Below, in pieces: positions 60,878 through 60,967 of a DNA stretch of 60,967 bases. Positions within the stretch are counted from its first letter, which is position 1. Every line of letters begins with the position of its first letter. The translations under genes and the position numbers were made by a program. The notes under the pieces are model-generated. The model was not told the DNA's origin. It ran no database searches and was given only the letters and a program-made list of their open reading frames with translations. This stretch comes from an uncultured Desulfovibrio sp. (GTDB lineage: Bacteria; Desulfobacterota; Desulfovibrionia; Desulfovibrionales; Desulfovibrionaceae), in the NCBI GenBank assembly GCA_905235595.1, contig CAJOMG010000003.1, forward strand, positions 1 to 60,967, read 5' to 3'.

Positions 60878-60967
60878 TTAATGCCTATCATAACTGCCCA
60901 ACTGCCTGCATACGATATATTGGCAGTCATCTTTCATCGACAGTTCCACCGCTTTCCTCAATGCTTT
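60878..60967 (-). CDS. C-terminal end of an unknown protein (partial)
   Basis: An open frame enters from the right window edge on the minus strand and ends with TAA at 60878-60880, giving 29 residues (KALRKAVELSMKDDC, then YIVCRQLGSYDRH). It reads like a genuine protein end but is too short to identify. Confidence 0.3.
   Translation of the reverse strand, partial: KALRKAVELSMKDDCQYIVCRQLGSYDRH

Overview
The window looks like chromosome of a sulfate-reducer-type deltaproteobacterium (Desulfovibrionaceae-like, roughly half G+C). The placement rests on gene content, not on a marker tree: an efp-ftsK-lolA block, a hydrogenase maturation protease, DUF134/NifX-family proteins beside a MinD-type ATPase, and a LapG-type protease. 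Most genes are ordinary, tightly packed bacterial genes. The right end (after about 58.5 kb) looks foreign and decayed.

Layout. 0-0.2 kb: remains of one or two Rpn-type nuclease genes. 0.2-8.3 kb: two small unknown genes, a membrane spermidine-synthase-like protein, tadA, a LOG-family hydrolase, lolA, ftsK, efp and engB. 8.2-13.9 kb: panD, a LapG-like periplasmic cysteine protease, a large membrane sensor with four near-identical PAS units and a degenerate HD-GYP domain, and a glycosyltransferase-like protein, all on one strand. 14-16.7 kb: an unknown protein, cobT and an orphan OppF-type ATPase.

16.7-34.8 kb: an 18-kb, minus-strand, translationally coupled cluster of the aryl polyene (APE) type. 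It has a ketoreductase, three catalytically complete ketosynthases, a chain-length-factor-like ketosynthase, two acyl carrier proteins, an aryl-acid AMP ligase, two hot-dog dehydratases, a thioesterase, a LolA-like protein, an MMPL exporter, two lipoproteins, a PlsC-type and an LpxL-type acyltransferase and a family 2 glycosyltransferase. Together these predict synthesis of a conjugated aryl-polyene chain on carrier proteins and its transfer to the outer membrane as a lipid. Two genes are extra to the cluster as I know it: a CrtI-like FAD oxidoreductase between two ketosynthases, and an AT-rich gene for an alpha/beta-hydrolase-like protein with glycosyltransferase-type N-terminal repeats.

34.9-50.3 kb: a small lipoprotein gene, a glycosyltransferase, lysA, a MATE pump, a DUF2156 protein, an FMN-dependent alpha-hydroxy-acid oxidase, a zinc metallopeptidase, an isochorismatase-like hydrolase, a TSUP permease, an HU/IHF-like protein, divergent rfbB and hldD, rel, a hydrogenase maturation protease and an orphan livF. 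50.3-51.1 kb: a remnant-like patch with a short pRiA4b-ORF3-like protein beside tRNA-Arg(CCU). 51.4-53 kb: a NifX-type operon whose MinD-like ATPase gene is broken. 53.1-58.5 kb: pgl, a membrane-anchored unknown, a methyltransferase, ridA, a BASS-family transporter, a structured intergenic region and an amidohydrolase. 58.5-61 kb: remains of a RelBE-type locus and an IS3 transposase, then a flavin-binding-fold protein and an aldo/keto reductase.

All coordinates and starts were read by eye. Start choices follow visible ribosome-binding sites and overlaps, and family calls rest on motif recognition without database searches.
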